Source: Hyphomicrobiales bacterium (lineage in GTDB: Bacteria; Pseudomonadota; Alphaproteobacteria; Rhizobiales; Beijerinckiaceae). Taken from it: a stretch of DNA of 64,000 nt. Shown piece by piece: positions 8,770 to 17,859 of this stretch. The translations under genes were made by a program, and so were the position numbers. Under the pieces are notes generated by a model that had not been told where the DNA came from, did not search any database, and saw only the letters and a program-made list of their open reading frames with translations. How positions within the stretch are numbered: position 1 is the stretch's first letter; the number at the start of each line of letters is the position of its first letter. The DNA lies in NCBI GenBank assembly GCA_900466745.1, contig UBNE01000014.1, forward strand, positions 1 through 64,000, read 5' to 3'.

Positions 8770-9603
8770 ATGAAGGTCGTACTCTTTTGCGGCGGCATGG
8801 GCATGCGGCTGCGGGGCTATGTCGACGATGTTCCGAAGCCGATGGTGCAGATCGGCTCGCGCCCGATCCTCTGGCATCTGATGAAGTACTACGCCCATTT
8901 CGGCCACAAGGACTTCATCCTCTGCCTCGGCCACAAGGGCGGCGCCATCAAGGATTATTTCCTGAAATACGACGAGTCGATCTCGAACGACTTCGTTTGG
9001 TCCCGCGGCGGGCGGAAGATCGAGTTCATCAACCGGGACAGCGACGACTGGACGATCACCTTCGTCGAAACCGGCCTGCATGCGACGATCGGCGAGCGGC
9101 TCAAGGCCGTCGAGCCCTATCTGCGGGGCGAGGAGTATTTCCTCGCCAATTACGGCGACGGCCTCAGCGACCTGCATCTGCCGACCATGATCGGCGAGCT
9201 GCAGCGCAGCGACGCCGTCGGCTCGCTGCTGCTGGTGCAGCCCACGGCGAGCTTCGACATCGTCAGGACGGCGCCTGACGGCAAGATCGCCGAGGTGGCG
9301 GCGCTGAGCCAGTCCGACATCTGGATCAATGGCGGCTTCTTCGTCTTCCGCAACGAGATCTTCGACGACATCCACCCCGGCGACGAGCTGGTGCGGGAGC
9401 CGTTCGCCCGGCTGATCCGGCGCCGAGCCCTGCTGGCGCATAAATGCACCGGGTTCTGGCAGTGCATGGACACCTTCAAGGACAAGCAGCGCCTCGAGGA
9501 GCTGAACGACACCAACCCGCCCTGGAAGGTGTGGAAGGAGAGCGCCGCCGTCTCCTATCCCGCCAGGGCCAAGCCGGTGCCGGCGATGACCCAGGTCGCC
9601 TGA
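8770..9603 (+). CDS. rfbF: Glucose-1-phosphate cytidylyltransferase-like nucleotidyltransferase
   Basis: Expected to make CDP-glucose from CTP and glucose-1-phosphate. The 277-residue protein has the nucleotidyltransferase signature FCGGMGMRLRGY, then KPMVQIGSRPILWHLMKYY and HKDFILCLGHKG, which match the RfbF branch rather than RmlA. ANYGDGLSD supplies the metal-binding aspartate. The start follows GAGGGAGAG. A CDP-glucose 4,6-dehydratase 4 kb downstream in the same series supports cytidylyl specificity. The usual second basic residue of GGxGTRL is kept, but the T is replaced by M, a minor deviation. Confidence 0.82.
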   Translation: MKVVLFCGGMGMRLRGYVDDVPKPMVQIGSRPILWHLMKYYAHFGHKDFILCLGHKGGAIKDYFLKYDESISNDFVWSRGGRKIEFINRDSDDWTITFVETGLHATIGERLKAVEPYLRGEEYFLANYGDGLSDLHLPTMIGELQRSDAVGSLLLVQPTASFDIVRTAPDGKIAEVAALSQSDIWINGGFFVFRNEIFDDIHPGDELVREPFARLIRRRALLAHKCTGFWQCMDTFKDKQRLEELNDTNPPWKVWKESAAVSYPARAKPVPAMTQVA

Positions 9604-9605
9604 CC

Positions 9606-10259
9606 ATGCTGCGCCTGAAGCCGGACCGTGACGGCGCCTCTCCGCTGCGGGTCCTGTGCCTGGGCTGCCACTCCGACGACATCGAGATCGGCTGTGGCGG
9701 CACGGTGCTGCAGCTCGCGGCGGAGCATCCGGGGGCGGTGTTCGACTGGGTCGTCTTCAGCGCGAGCGGGGTGCGTGCCGCGGAGGCGGCGAGCGGGGCC
9801 AGGCGCTTCGTCGATCCCGCCCGCATGGAGCGCGTGGTCCTGAAGGATTTTCGCGACGGCTACATGCCGTTCGCCGGCGCCGAGATCAAGGACGTCTTCG
9901 AGGAGCTGAAGCGGGAGATCTCCCCCGACATCATCTTCACCCACAACCGCCGCGACGCGCATCAGGACCATCGCCTGATCGCCGAGCTGACCTGGAACAG
10001 CTTCCGCAGCCACCTGATCCTCGAATACGAGATCCCGAAATATGACGGCGATCTCGGCCGGCCCGGCGCCTTCAGCGCGCTCTCGCGGGAAACCTGCGAG
10101 AGGAAGGTCGAGCTGATCCTCGAGACCTTCGCGTCGCAGGGCGGCAAGCACTGGTTCGACCGCGCGACCTTCATGGCGCTGATGCGGCTGCGCGGCATGG
10201 AATGCGACGCACCGAGCGGATATGCCGAGGCGTTCTACGCCCGCAAGCTGCTGCTCTGA
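9606..10259 (+). CDS. PIG-L family deacetylase (LmbE-like)
   Basis: Predicted zinc-dependent N-deacetylase acting on an N-acetylated sugar or related amide. The 217-residue protein has HSDDIEIGCGG in place of the canonical HPDDxxxG and HNRRDAHQDH for the second metal and catalytic site. It starts two bases after the rfbF-like stop, indicating tight coupling, and sits in the middle of the CDP-sugar genes, so a sugar intermediate is the likely substrate. Homologues in polysaccharide clusters exist, but the substrate is not established for this one. Confidence 0.85.
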   Translation: MLRLKPDRDGASPLRVLCLGCHSDDIEIGCGGTVLQLAAEHPGAVFDWVVFSASGVRAAEAASGARRFVDPARMERVVLKDFRDGYMPFAGAEIKDVFEELKREISPDIIFTHNRRDAHQDHRLIAELTWNSFRSHLILEYEIPKYDGDLGRPGAFSALSRETCERKVELILETFASQGGKHWFDRATFMALMRLRGMECDAPSGYAEAFYARKLLL

Positions 10260-10278
10260 ACCGGCAAGCGAGGCCGCC

Positions 10279-11739
10279 ATGCAGGACCTGAAGGGCAGGA
10301 CCGTCCGCGCCGGACTCATCAATGTCGGCTCGCGCGGGCTCGGCTTCGTCATCCGCATCCTCGCCCTGATGGTCCTCGGCCGGCTGCTCACCCCGGAGGA
10401 TTACGGGCTGGTCACGATGGTGACGGCCTTCACCGGCGTCTTGAACATGTTCGGCTGCTTCGGCCTGTTCCAGGCCGCGATCCAGCGCGACCGGCTGAGC
10501 GAGGAGGAATCCTCGTCGCTGTTCTGGCTGAACCTGGTGTTCGGCGGGCTGCTCACCCTGACGGCGCTCCTGGCGGCGCCGCTGGTCAGCGCCTTCTACC
10601 GGGAGCCGCGCCTGCTGGCGATCATGGACGTGATCGCCTTCACCTTCGTCATCACGGCGGCCGGCATCCAGCACGGCGTGCTGCTGCAGCGGCGATTGTC
10701 CTTCGGGGTCTCCGCCAGGGTCGATATCGGCGCGCTCGTCGTCGCCACCGCCGTCTCGGTCGGGATGGCCATGGCCGGCTACGGCTACTGGGCGATCGTC
10801 TCGATGACCATCACCCTGCCTCTGGCGACGACGATCGGCCTGTGGCTGTCGACCGGCTGGGTTCCGGGCCGGCCGCGGCTCGTCGCCGGGCTTTCCGCCA
10901 TGCTGCGCTTCGGCGGCGGGACGACGCTCACCGGCTTCCTGTCCTACGTCACGATCAATATCGACAAGCTTCTGCTCGGCCGCGTCTGGGGCACGGAGGC
11001 GACCGGCCTCTACAGCCGCGCCTTCTATCTGGTCAATTTCCCCACCGAGAGCCTCAACACCACGATCGGGGAGGTCGCCTTCGCGGCGCTGTCGCGGACC
11101 CGGGAAGACCCGGACCGCCTCCGCCGCTACTTCCTGAAGGGCTATTCGCTGGTGGTGACGCTGACCCTGCCCCTGACCGTGGTGTGCGGGCTCTTCGCCG
11201 ACGACCTGATCCTGGTCGTGCTCGGGCCGAAATGGACCAGCGCCGTCGGGATCTTCAGGATCCTTGCCCCAACGATCCTGGTGTTCGCGATCTCGAGCCC
11301 GCTCGGCTGGCTGCTCAACGCGCTCGGCCTGGTCCGGCGGGGCGTGCAGATCGGGCTGTTCTCCGCCGCCTTCATGGTCGCGGGCGTGCTGGCCGGGCTG
11401 CCTTACGGCCCGCATGGCGTCGCCCTGGCCTATTCCTCGGTGATGGTGCTCAAGGTGATCCCGGTCGCGGTCTGGGCGCTGCACGGCACCGGGGTGCGGC
11501 TGCGGGCCTTCGCGGGGGCGCTGGCGAGCCCGCTCGCCGCCTGCGCGTTCGCGGCCGCCGTCGGCTACGGCGTGCATGGCCTGTGCCCGCCGGCCTGGCC
11601 GCCGGTGCTGCGCCTGCTGCTGGATATGGGTTCGTTCGGCGCGACCTATCTCGTGGTCCTGCTGCTGATCGCGGGAGAGAAGGCGCTGTATCTCGACCTC
11701 TTCCGCGCCATCAGGTCGCGCGCCGACCAGATGGCCTAG
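10279..11739 (+). CDS. Wzx-type polysaccharide flippase (MOP superfamily)
   Basis: A 486-residue membrane protein with about twelve to fourteen hydrophobic spans. It begins TVRAGLINVGSRGLGFVIR and has LLTPEDYGLVTMVTAF, the pattern of the WzxC/ExoT group, which flips undecaprenyl-linked repeat units across the inner membrane. The stop of the deacetylase gene is 19 bases upstream. Together with the polymerase and Wzz-like proteins it completes a Wzx/Wzy-dependent export route. The outer-membrane secretin (Wza/ExoF type) was not seen in the window. Confidence 0.88.
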   Translation: MQDLKGRTVRAGLINVGSRGLGFVIRILALMVLGRLLTPEDYGLVTMVTAFTGVLNMFGCFGLFQAAIQRDRLSEEESSSLFWLNLVFGGLLTLTALLAAPLVSAFYREPRLLAIMDVIAFTFVITAAGIQHGVLLQRRLSFGVSARVDIGALVVATAVSVGMAMAGYGYWAIVSMTITLPLATTIGLWLSTGWVPGRPRLVAGLSAMLRFGGGTTLTGFLSYVTINIDKLLLGRVWGTEATGLYSRAFYLVNFPTESLNTTIGEVAFAALSRTREDPDRLRRYFLKGYSLVVTLTLPLTVVCGLFADDLILVVLGPKWTSAVGIFRILAPTILVFAISSPLGWLLNALGLVRRGVQIGLFSAAFMVAGVLAGLPYGPHGVALAYSSVMVLKVIPVAVWALHGTGVRLRAFAGALASPLAACAFAAAVGYGVHGLCPPAWPPVLRLLLDMGSFGATYLVVLLLIAGEKALYLDLFRAIRSRADQMA

Positions 11740-11844
11740 CCGCCTGCCTCCTGCTCCCGGCCCCCGGATACCGCGCTTCCTGCGCCGGAACGGCGCGGCG
11801 CGGCCGGCATTATCCGGTAGAGGGCCTGAATCCGGGGGCTGGGC

Positions 11845-12414
11845 ATGCATTTTGCGGCGACGGACGTCGAAGGGGCGATGGTCATCGACCCGTCTCCCCA
11901 TGCCGATGCGAGGGGGCGCTTCATGCGGGCCTGGTGCGTCGCCGAATTCGCCGAGCACGGCCTGGATTTCGTCCCGGTGCAGGCGAATATGGGCTTCAGC
12001 ACCAGGCGCGGCACGCTGCGCGGCCTGCATCTCCAGTGCGCGCCGGCGCGCGAGGCCAAGCTGGTGCGCTGCACGCGCGGCGCGATCTTCGACGTGGTCC
12101 TCGACCTGCGGCCGGACTCGCCCGGCTACGGCGCCTGGCACGGCGTCGAGCTGAGCGGCGAGAACGGCCGCATGCTCTACCTGCCCGAGGGCTGCGCGCA
12201 TGGCTATCAGACGCTCGAGCCGGATACCGAGATGCACTACATGACCTCGGCGTTCTACGCGCCGGCCTGTGCCACCGGGGCGCGTTTCGACGACCCCGCC
12301 TTCGGCATCGCCTGGCCGCTCGCCGTCACCGAAATCTCCGAGCAGGACCGCAACTGGCCGCTGACCGAGCGCCGGCGGCCCGCGTCGCTGCCGGACCGGC
12401 TCCTGCCGGCCTGA
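11845..12414 (+). CDS. dTDP-4-dehydrorhamnose 3,5-epimerase-like protein
   Basis: A 189-residue cupin of the RmlC family. It keeps RGLHLQ with the catalytic histidine and FDVVLDLR with the partner aspartate, and has LPEGCAHGYQTL downstream. No rmlA, rmlB or rmlD gene is nearby, while rfbF- and rfbG-like genes are, so it more likely epimerises a CDP-4-keto-6-deoxyhexose than dTDP-4-keto-6-deoxyglucose. It is separated by 105 bases from the flippase; that gap contains a 10-bp inverted repeat at 11760-11769 and 11830-11839, too widely spaced for an obvious terminator. Confidence 0.85.
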   Translation: MHFAATDVEGAMVIDPSPHADARGRFMRAWCVAEFAEHGLDFVPVQANMGFSTRRGTLRGLHLQCAPAREAKLVRCTRGAIFDVVLDLRPDSPGYGAWHGVELSGENGRMLYLPEGCAHGYQTLEPDTEMHYMTSAFYAPACATGARFDDPAFGIAWPLAVTEISEQDRNWPLTERRRPASLPDRLLPA

Positions 12415-12446
12415 CTGCCTCCGGCGCCATCGAAAGGGAACGCATC

Positions 12447-13775
12447 ATGGCTCTCGATCTGGTGTTGCGGGACTTCGAGGCGGCCGGCCGGCCGATCCGC
12501 GTCGGCCTGGTCGGCGCAGGCGCCACCGGCCGCGCCTTCGCGCTCCAGCTCGGCACGCCGGTGCCCGGCATGCGTCTCGTCGCGATCGCCAACCGCACGC
12601 CCGCCCATGCCGAGCGGGCCTTTCGCGAGGCGGACATCCGGGGGTGGAGCCGGGCCTCCTCGGCGCGGGAGGCGGCAAACGCGATCGCGCGCGGGCTGCC
12701 GGTCCTGGCCGAGGATCCGTCCGTGCTGACCGCCTGCGAGGCCGTCGACATCGTCGTCGAGGTCACCGGGACGGTCGAGGCCGGGGCGGCCGTGGTGCTC
12801 GATGCGATCGCGCATGGCAAGCATGTCGTGATGGTCAATGCCGAGCTCGACTCGCTGCTCGGCCCGCTCCTGAACGCGCGGGCCCGCGAGGCCGGGGTGG
12901 TCCTGACCAATACCGACGGCGACGAGCCCGGCGTCGCCATGACCCTGCTGCGCTATCTGCGGACGCTCGGCCTCAGGCCCGTGGCCGCGGGCAACATCAA
13001 GGGCATGGTCGACCATTACCGCAATCCCGACACCCAGCGGGCCTTCGCCGAGAAGAACGGCCAGGACCCGCGCAAGGTCACCTCCTTCGCCGATGCGACC
13101 AAGCTCTCGATGGAAACCGCGGTGCTCGCCAATGCCACGGGCTTCCAGGCCGGCCGTCGCGGCATGTACGGGCCGGCCTGCACGGATGTCCGCGAGATCG
13201 CCGAGCGCCTGCCGGCGCAGGCGATGCTCGAAACCGGGCTGGTGGACTATGCCCTGGGGGCCGCGCCCCATACCGGCGCCTTCGTCGTCATCCACGAGGA
13301 GAACCCGCTGAAGCGGGCGCAGCTCGCCTATTACAAGCTCGGCGACGGGCCCTTCTACGTCTTCTACACGCCCTTCCACCTGCCGCATCTGCAGATCGCC
13401 TCGACCATCGCGCGCGCCGTCATCCGGCACGATCCCACCGTGGCCCCGCTCGGCGGCCCGGTCTGCGAGGTGGTCACGGTGGCGAAGCGCGATCTCAGGG
13501 CCGGCGAGCGCCTCGACGGCATCGGCGGTTTCTGCGCCTACGGCCTGATCGAGAACGTCGCGGCGGCGCGGGCCGCCGACGCGCTGCCGATCGGCCTGTC
13601 CGAGGGCTGCGTCCTGCGGCGCGACAGGCGCCGGGACGAGGTCGTCGCCTTCGCCGATGTCGCGCTGCCGGCCGGCCGCCGGGCGGATGCGCTCTGGCGC
13701 GAGCAGGCGATGCGCTGGCCGAGGCGCCCGGTGCAGGCGCCGCCGCGGCGCGCCCTCGCGGCGGTGGAGGGCTGA
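12447..13775 (+). CDS. SAF-domain NAD(P)-dependent dehydrogenase
   Basis: A 442-residue protein with an N-terminal Rossmann domain (RVGLVGAGATGRAFALQL), a homoserine-dehydrogenase-like core (VEVTGTVEAGAAVVLDAI, TNTDGDEPGVAMTLL) and a C-terminal SAF-type segment near VAKRDLRAGERLDGIGGFC. Proteins of this architecture occur in CDP-sugar gene clusters and may reduce or rearrange the 4-keto sugar. The biochemical role is not settled. It follows the epimerase-like gene by 32 bases and has AAAGGGAA before the ATG. Confidence 0.78.
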   Translation: MALDLVLRDFEAAGRPIRVGLVGAGATGRAFALQLGTPVPGMRLVAIANRTPAHAERAFREADIRGWSRASSAREAANAIARGLPVLAEDPSVLTACEAVDIVVEVTGTVEAGAAVVLDAIAHGKHVVMVNAELDSLLGPLLNARAREAGVVLTNTDGDEPGVAMTLLRYLRTLGLRPVAAGNIKGMVDHYRNPDTQRAFAEKNGQDPRKVTSFADATKLSMETAVLANATGFQAGRRGMYGPACTDVREIAERLPAQAMLETGLVDYALGAAPHTGAFVVIHEENPLKRAQLAYYKLGDGPFYVFYTPFHLPHLQIASTIARAVIRHDPTVAPLGGPVCEVVTVAKRDLRAGERLDGIGGFCAYGLIENVAAARAADALPIGLSEGCVLRRDRRRDEVVAFADVALPAGRRADALWREQAMRWPRRPVQAPPRRALAAVEG

Positions 13776-13868
13776 GATGGCACGGCGTCTCGCAGACGGG
13801 CGCGCGCGCCGGCCGGGGCAGGCCCCGGCGGCATCCGATTCCTCGATCGCAACGGGGCTGGACCGGCC

Positions 13869-15026
13869 ATGCTGAATCGCTCCTTCTGGCAGGGCCGCAA
13901 GGTCTTCCTCACCGGCCATACCGGCTTCAAGGGCGCCTGGCTCTCGCTCTGGCTGGAGGCGCTGGGCGCCGACGTCACCGGCTACGCGCTCGACCCGCCC
14001 TCCGAGCCGAGCCTGTTCGTCCAGGCGCGGGTGGGCGAATGCATCCGCTCGATCCGCGGCGACGTGCGCGACCTCGCGCATCTGCAATCCGCGATCGCGG
14101 CCTGCGATCCCGACATCGTCATCCATATGGCGGCGCAGTCGGTGGTGCGGCGCAGCTATGACGAGCCGGTCGAGACCTATGCGACGAATCTGATGGGCAC
14201 GGTCCATCTGCTCGAGGCCGTCCGTCGGCGCGGGCGCCCCTGCGTCGTGGTCAACGTCACCAGCGACAAATGCTACGAGAACCGGGAATGGGTCTGGGGC
14301 TATCGCGAAAGCGACCCGATGGGCGGCCACGATCCCTATTCCAGCTCCAAGGGCTGCGCGGAGCTGGCGACGAAAGCCTATCGCGACTCCTATTTCGCGC
14401 CGGAAGCGCTGTCCCGCCACGGCGTGGCGCTGGCCAGCGCCCGGGCGGGCAACGCCATCGGCGGCGGCGACTGGACGGCCGACCAGCTCATCCCCGACCT
14501 GATCCGGGCCTTCCTCGACCGGCGCCCCTGCCGCATCCGCAATCCCGGCGCGATCCGGCCCTGGCAATTCGTGCTGATGCCGCTCCACGGCTACCTCCTG
14601 CTCTGCGAGAGGCTGGCGGAGGACGGCGCCGGCTTCGCGTCCGGCTGGAATTTCGGGCCGGCGGAGGCCGATGCCAGGCCGGTTTCGTGGATCGCCGACA
14701 GGCTCGTCGCCTCCTGGGGCGAGGGCGCTTCCTGGACGCAGGACGGGGCGGCCCACCCGGCCGAGGCGCAGTTGCTGCGGCTCGACACGTCGCGGGCGCG
14801 CGCGCTGCTGGGCTGGCGCCCGGTGCTCCAGCTCGATCAGAGCCTGCTCTGGATCGTCGAATGGTACGAGGCGTTCCAGGCGGGGCAGGATCTCCAGTCG
14901 CTCACGCGCCGGCAGATCGAGCGCTACGAATATCTCCTCCAGGACGACGCCGAGACCAGCGCTCAGGCGGCACGGCGGCGGATGAAGGCCGCCGCCGCGC
15001 CGCTGCTTTCGGCCGCCGAAGGCTGA
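13869..15026 (+). CDS. rfbG: CDP-glucose 4,6-dehydratase
   Basis: Converts CDP-glucose to CDP-4-keto-6-deoxyglucose, the branch point to CDP-linked 6-deoxy and dideoxy sugars. The 385-residue SDR-fold protein has FLTGHTGFKGAWLSLWL for NAD binding, MAAQSVVRRSYDEP, VTSDKCYENREW and the catalytic YSSSKGCAE. These features, notably GHTGFKG, match RfbG rather than RmlB or GalE. It is paired functionally with the cytidylyltransferase at 8770. The start has only a weak upstream purine run; a gap of 93 bases separates it from the SAF-domain gene. Confidence 0.9.
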   Translation: MLNRSFWQGRKVFLTGHTGFKGAWLSLWLEALGADVTGYALDPPSEPSLFVQARVGECIRSIRGDVRDLAHLQSAIAACDPDIVIHMAAQSVVRRSYDEPVETYATNLMGTVHLLEAVRRRGRPCVVVNVTSDKCYENREWVWGYRESDPMGGHDPYSSSKGCAELATKAYRDSYFAPEALSRHGVALASARAGNAIGGGDWTADQLIPDLIRAFLDRRPCRIRNPGAIRPWQFVLMPLHGYLLLCERLAEDGAGFASGWNFGPAEADARPVSWIADRLVASWGEGASWTQDGAAHPAEAQLLRLDTSRARALLGWRPVLQLDQSLLWIVEWYEAFQAGQDLQSLTRRQIERYEYLLQDDAETSAQAARRRMKAAAAPLLSAAEG

Positions 15027-15063
15027 TCCGGAAATTGAACGACGGCACAGGGAAAGCACGCTC

Positions 15064-16404
15064 ATGCCGAACGCGATTGTACTGGGAACTGGAATGGCCG
15101 GCTTCGGGGCGGCTCACCGCCTCCGGGAGGAGGGCATCACGCCGATCATGTACGACAAGAACGCGTATTATGGCGGCCATACCATGTCGTTTCGCCACGA
15201 GCCCGGCTTCGTCTTCGATATCGGGCCGCATATTTCCTTCACCAAGGACGAGCGCATCCAGGGCCTGTTCGCCGACAGCGTCGACCAGCTCTACGAAACC
15301 ATCCAGATCAGCCTCAACAACTACTGGCGGGGCTACTGGCCTCAGCATCCCGTCCAGCTCCACCTGCACGGCCTGCCCGAAGACGTGATCGTCAAGGTGA
15401 TCGCCGATTTCGTGGAGGAGCGGCAGAAGCCGGAGGGGCCGATCGACACCTACAACGACTGGCTGATGGCCTCTTTCGGCCCGACCTTCGCCGAGCTCTT
15501 TCCGAAGCAGTATACGCGCAAATACCACCTCACCACGGCCGAGAACATGAGCACGGACTGGCTCGGGCCGCGGATCTACCGCCCGACGCTGGAGGAGGTG
15601 CTGCGCGGCGCGATCTCCGCCTCGTCGCCGAACATCCACTACATCACGCATTTCCGTTACCCGAACCGGGGTGGCTTCGTCTCCTACCTGCGGAAATTCG
15701 TGCCATTCGGCGACATCAGGCTGAACCACGAGCTGGTCTCGGTTGACCCGCGGGCGCGCCAGCTCGCTTTCTCGAACGGCGCGCGCGCCGGCTACGATCT
15801 CCTGGTCTCGTCCGTGCCGCTTCCGGATCTCGTCCCGATGATCAGGGGCACGCCGCCAGACGTTCTGGAGGCGGCGCGCCGGCTCGCCTGCTCCTCCTGC
15901 GTGCTGGTCAATATCGGCGTGGACCGCGAGGACATCTCCAGCGCCCACATGACCTATTTCTACGACGAGGACATCTGCTTCACGCGCCTCGGCTTCCCGC
16001 ACATGCTCTCGCCGAACAACGCCCCAAAGGGCATGGGAAGCATCCAGGCGGAGGTCTATTTCGCGGACAAGTACAGGCCATTCACCGGCAGGCCTGCCGA
16101 TCTCATCGAGCCCGTCATCGGCGATCTTCGCCGCTGCGGTCTGCTGCGCGACAGCGACCGGATCATGTGCCGCAACGCGATGTATCTGCGCTACGCCAAC
16201 ATCATCTTCGATCTCGACCGGGCAGCCGCGCTCGCGACGGTGCACGGCTATCTCGACGATCTCGGCATCTCCTACTGCGGGCGCTACGGCGACTGGGGGT
16301 ACATGTGGACGGATGAGAGCTTCAAGAGCGGTGAGGCGGCGGCAGGGGCGGCGCTCTCCCGGCTGGCGGCCTCCCGGGTCCAGCGGCAGGTGCAGATGGC
16401 ATGA
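15064..16404 (+). CDS. FAD-dependent NAD(P)-binding oxidoreductase, UDP-galactopyranose-mutase/amine-oxidase-like
   Basis: A 446-residue flavoprotein with an N-terminal dinucleotide-binding motif AIVLGTGMAGFGAAHRL followed by YGGHTMSF and FDIGPHISF, as in UDP-galactopyranose mutases and protoporphyrinogen-oxidase-like proteins. It could isomerise a nucleotide sugar to a furanose or oxidise or desaturate a sugar intermediate. Its stop overlaps the pyruvyl transferase start as ATGA, so the two are coupled. Glf enzymes are usually near 370 residues, so this longer protein is probably a distinct subfamily. Confidence 0.75.
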   Translation: MPNAIVLGTGMAGFGAAHRLREEGITPIMYDKNAYYGGHTMSFRHEPGFVFDIGPHISFTKDERIQGLFADSVDQLYETIQISLNNYWRGYWPQHPVQLHLHGLPEDVIVKVIADFVEERQKPEGPIDTYNDWLMASFGPTFAELFPKQYTRKYHLTTAENMSTDWLGPRIYRPTLEEVLRGAISASSPNIHYITHFRYPNRGGFVSYLRKFVPFGDIRLNHELVSVDPRARQLAFSNGARAGYDLLVSSVPLPDLVPMIRGTPPDVLEAARRLACSSCVLVNIGVDREDISSAHMTYFYDEDICFTRLGFPHMLSPNNAPKGMGSIQAEVYFADKYRPFTGRPADLIEPVIGDLRRCGLLRDSDRIMCRNAMYLRYANIIFDLDRAAALATVHGYLDDLGISYCGRYGDWGYMWTDESFKSGEAAAGAALSRLAASRVQRQVQMA

Positions 16405-17840
16405 GCGACCGGGGCCGCATCGATCTCCGCGCCGGCGCCACGCCGCTCGAACCGTCCTGGTCCGAGCGGCGGGAGGCAGGCGTCGAGCCGGTGCGGGCCG
16501 TGCCGGCGCGGTCGAGCCGTATCGCCCTTCTGGGGCATTGCGGCACGGGCAATCTGGGGGACGAGGCCTCGATCGCCGCCGTGCTCGACAACATCGCGAG
16601 CAGGGTCTCCGGGGCGTCCATCGTCGGCCTGTCGATGGACCCGGAGGACACGACGCGCCGGCACGGCATTCCCTGCTTTGCGATGCGCCAGCGCGTTTTT
16701 CCGTTCGAGCGCGAATGGTCGTCGGCCCAGCATCCGGGCGGCCCTCAGGGAGTTGCAAGCAAGCTCAAGGCTTTCATCAAGAAAACCGGGCCCTTGTTCC
16801 GCGTCGGGAACGCGGTTCGGCGCGGGCTGATCCTGCGGCCCGCCCAGTTCATTCGCGAGACGGCGTTTCTGCTGCGCGCGCTGCTTTTGCTTTGCGGGCT
16901 CGACATGCTCGTCATCTGCGGAGGCGGGCAGCTTCTCGATTGGGGCGGCCCCTGGGCGTTCCCCTATACGCTGTTCAAATGGATCCTCCTCGCCAAATGC
17001 GCCAACGTCAAATGCGTCTTCCTGAACAGCGGGGCAGGGCCGCTCGATGCGCCTTTGAGCCGCTGGTTCGTCCGGCGCATGCTCGCCATGGCCGATTACG
17101 TGTCGGTGCGCGACCGCGCTTCCGGCGAATTGCTGCGGAGGATCGGCTTCCGCGGCAAGGTCAGGGTCGTCGTCGACACGGTGTGGAATCTGCGGCTGCC
17201 GGACTCCGCCAGGCAGGCCCCGGCCGCTGCGCACGCGGAGGGCGTGATCGGCATCGGGCCCATGGCCTATGGCGATTCCTCGCGTCACTGGGTCGATGAC
17301 GATCGGGGCTACCGGAACCTGATCGCCAGCCTGGCCGAGTTCGGCAGCCGGATGCTCGCGCGCGGATACCGGATCAAGCTCTTCAGCAGCGATATCTGGT
17401 TCGATTCCCGGGCGATTGCGGATCTCGAGGCTGCTATTCGGAGGAATGACCCGGCATTGGCGCCGGACCGCGTCACCTGCGAGGCGGTTTCCGGCATCGA
17501 CGGCATGTTCGCTGCCTTGTCCGGCCTGGATTGCTACGTCACCTGCCGCTTCCACGGCGTGGTGTTCGCGTCATTGCTCAATGTGCCCGCCGTCGCGCTG
17601 GCGCCGCATCCGAAGGTCACCAACCTGATGGAAGAGCTGGGGCTCGGCGAATACTGCGTCGAGATCTCCCGCTGCGATGCGGAAGATCTGGCAACCAGGG
17701 TCGAGCGCCTGCTCGCCAATGCCGATGACGTCAAAGCCCGCATCGGAAGGCAGGTTGCGATCTTCCAGGTGCAGTTGACCCGGCAATTCGACGATCTTTT
17801 CCTGGACAACAACGAAAAAGAGGCCGGGAAGAAGGAATAA
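16401..17840 (+). CDS. Polysaccharide pyruvyl transferase family protein
   Basis: Predicted to add pyruvate from phosphoenolpyruvate to a sugar as a ketal, which gives exopolysaccharides negative charge. The 479-residue protein has the family N-terminus GHCGTGNLGDEASIAAVL, the central VICGGGQLLDWGGPW and the C-terminal DCYVTCRFHGVVFASLL followed by PHPKVTNLMEEL. About 40 residues at the N-terminus have no match to the fold. It is overlapped by the upstream flavoprotein gene by four bases. Some relatives act as sulfur or amino transferases, so the donor is inferred from context. Confidence 0.84.
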   Translation: MSDRGRIDLRAGATPLEPSWSERREAGVEPVRAVPARSSRIALLGHCGTGNLGDEASIAAVLDNIASRVSGASIVGLSMDPEDTTRRHGIPCFAMRQRVFPFEREWSSAQHPGGPQGVASKLKAFIKKTGPLFRVGNAVRRGLILRPAQFIRETAFLLRALLLLCGLDMLVICGGGQLLDWGGPWAFPYTLFKWILLAKCANVKCVFLNSGAGPLDAPLSRWFVRRMLAMADYVSVRDRASGELLRRIGFRGKVRVVVDTVWNLRLPDSARQAPAAAHAEGVIGIGPMAYGDSSRHWVDDDRGYRNLIASLAEFGSRMLARGYRIKLFSSDIWFDSRAIADLEAAIRRNDPALAPDRVTCEAVSGIDGMFAALSGLDCYVTCRFHGVVFASLLNVPAVALAPHPKVTNLMEELGLGEYCVEISRCDAEDLATRVERLLANADDVKARIGRQVAIFQVQLTRQFDDLFLDNNEKEAGKKE

Positions 17841-17859
17841 TGCGAGGAAGGTGGGCGAG

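Noticed and set aside
5425..9441. A 4-kb open frame on the minus strand opposite the polysaccharide genes
   Set aside because: It is antisense to five well-supported genes, lacks domains and has the Arg/Pro/Ala/Gln-rich composition typical of shadow frames in GC-rich DNA.
11760..11839. GCCCCCGGAT/ATCCGGGGGC inverted repeat as terminator after the flippase
   Set aside because: The arms are 60 bases apart with no T-run, and the next gene belongs to the same pathway, so termination there is not convincing.
12255..15065. Long minus-strand frame opposite the CDP-sugar genes
   Set aside because: Composition is that of a shadow frame and the plus strand holds three genes with clear motifs.
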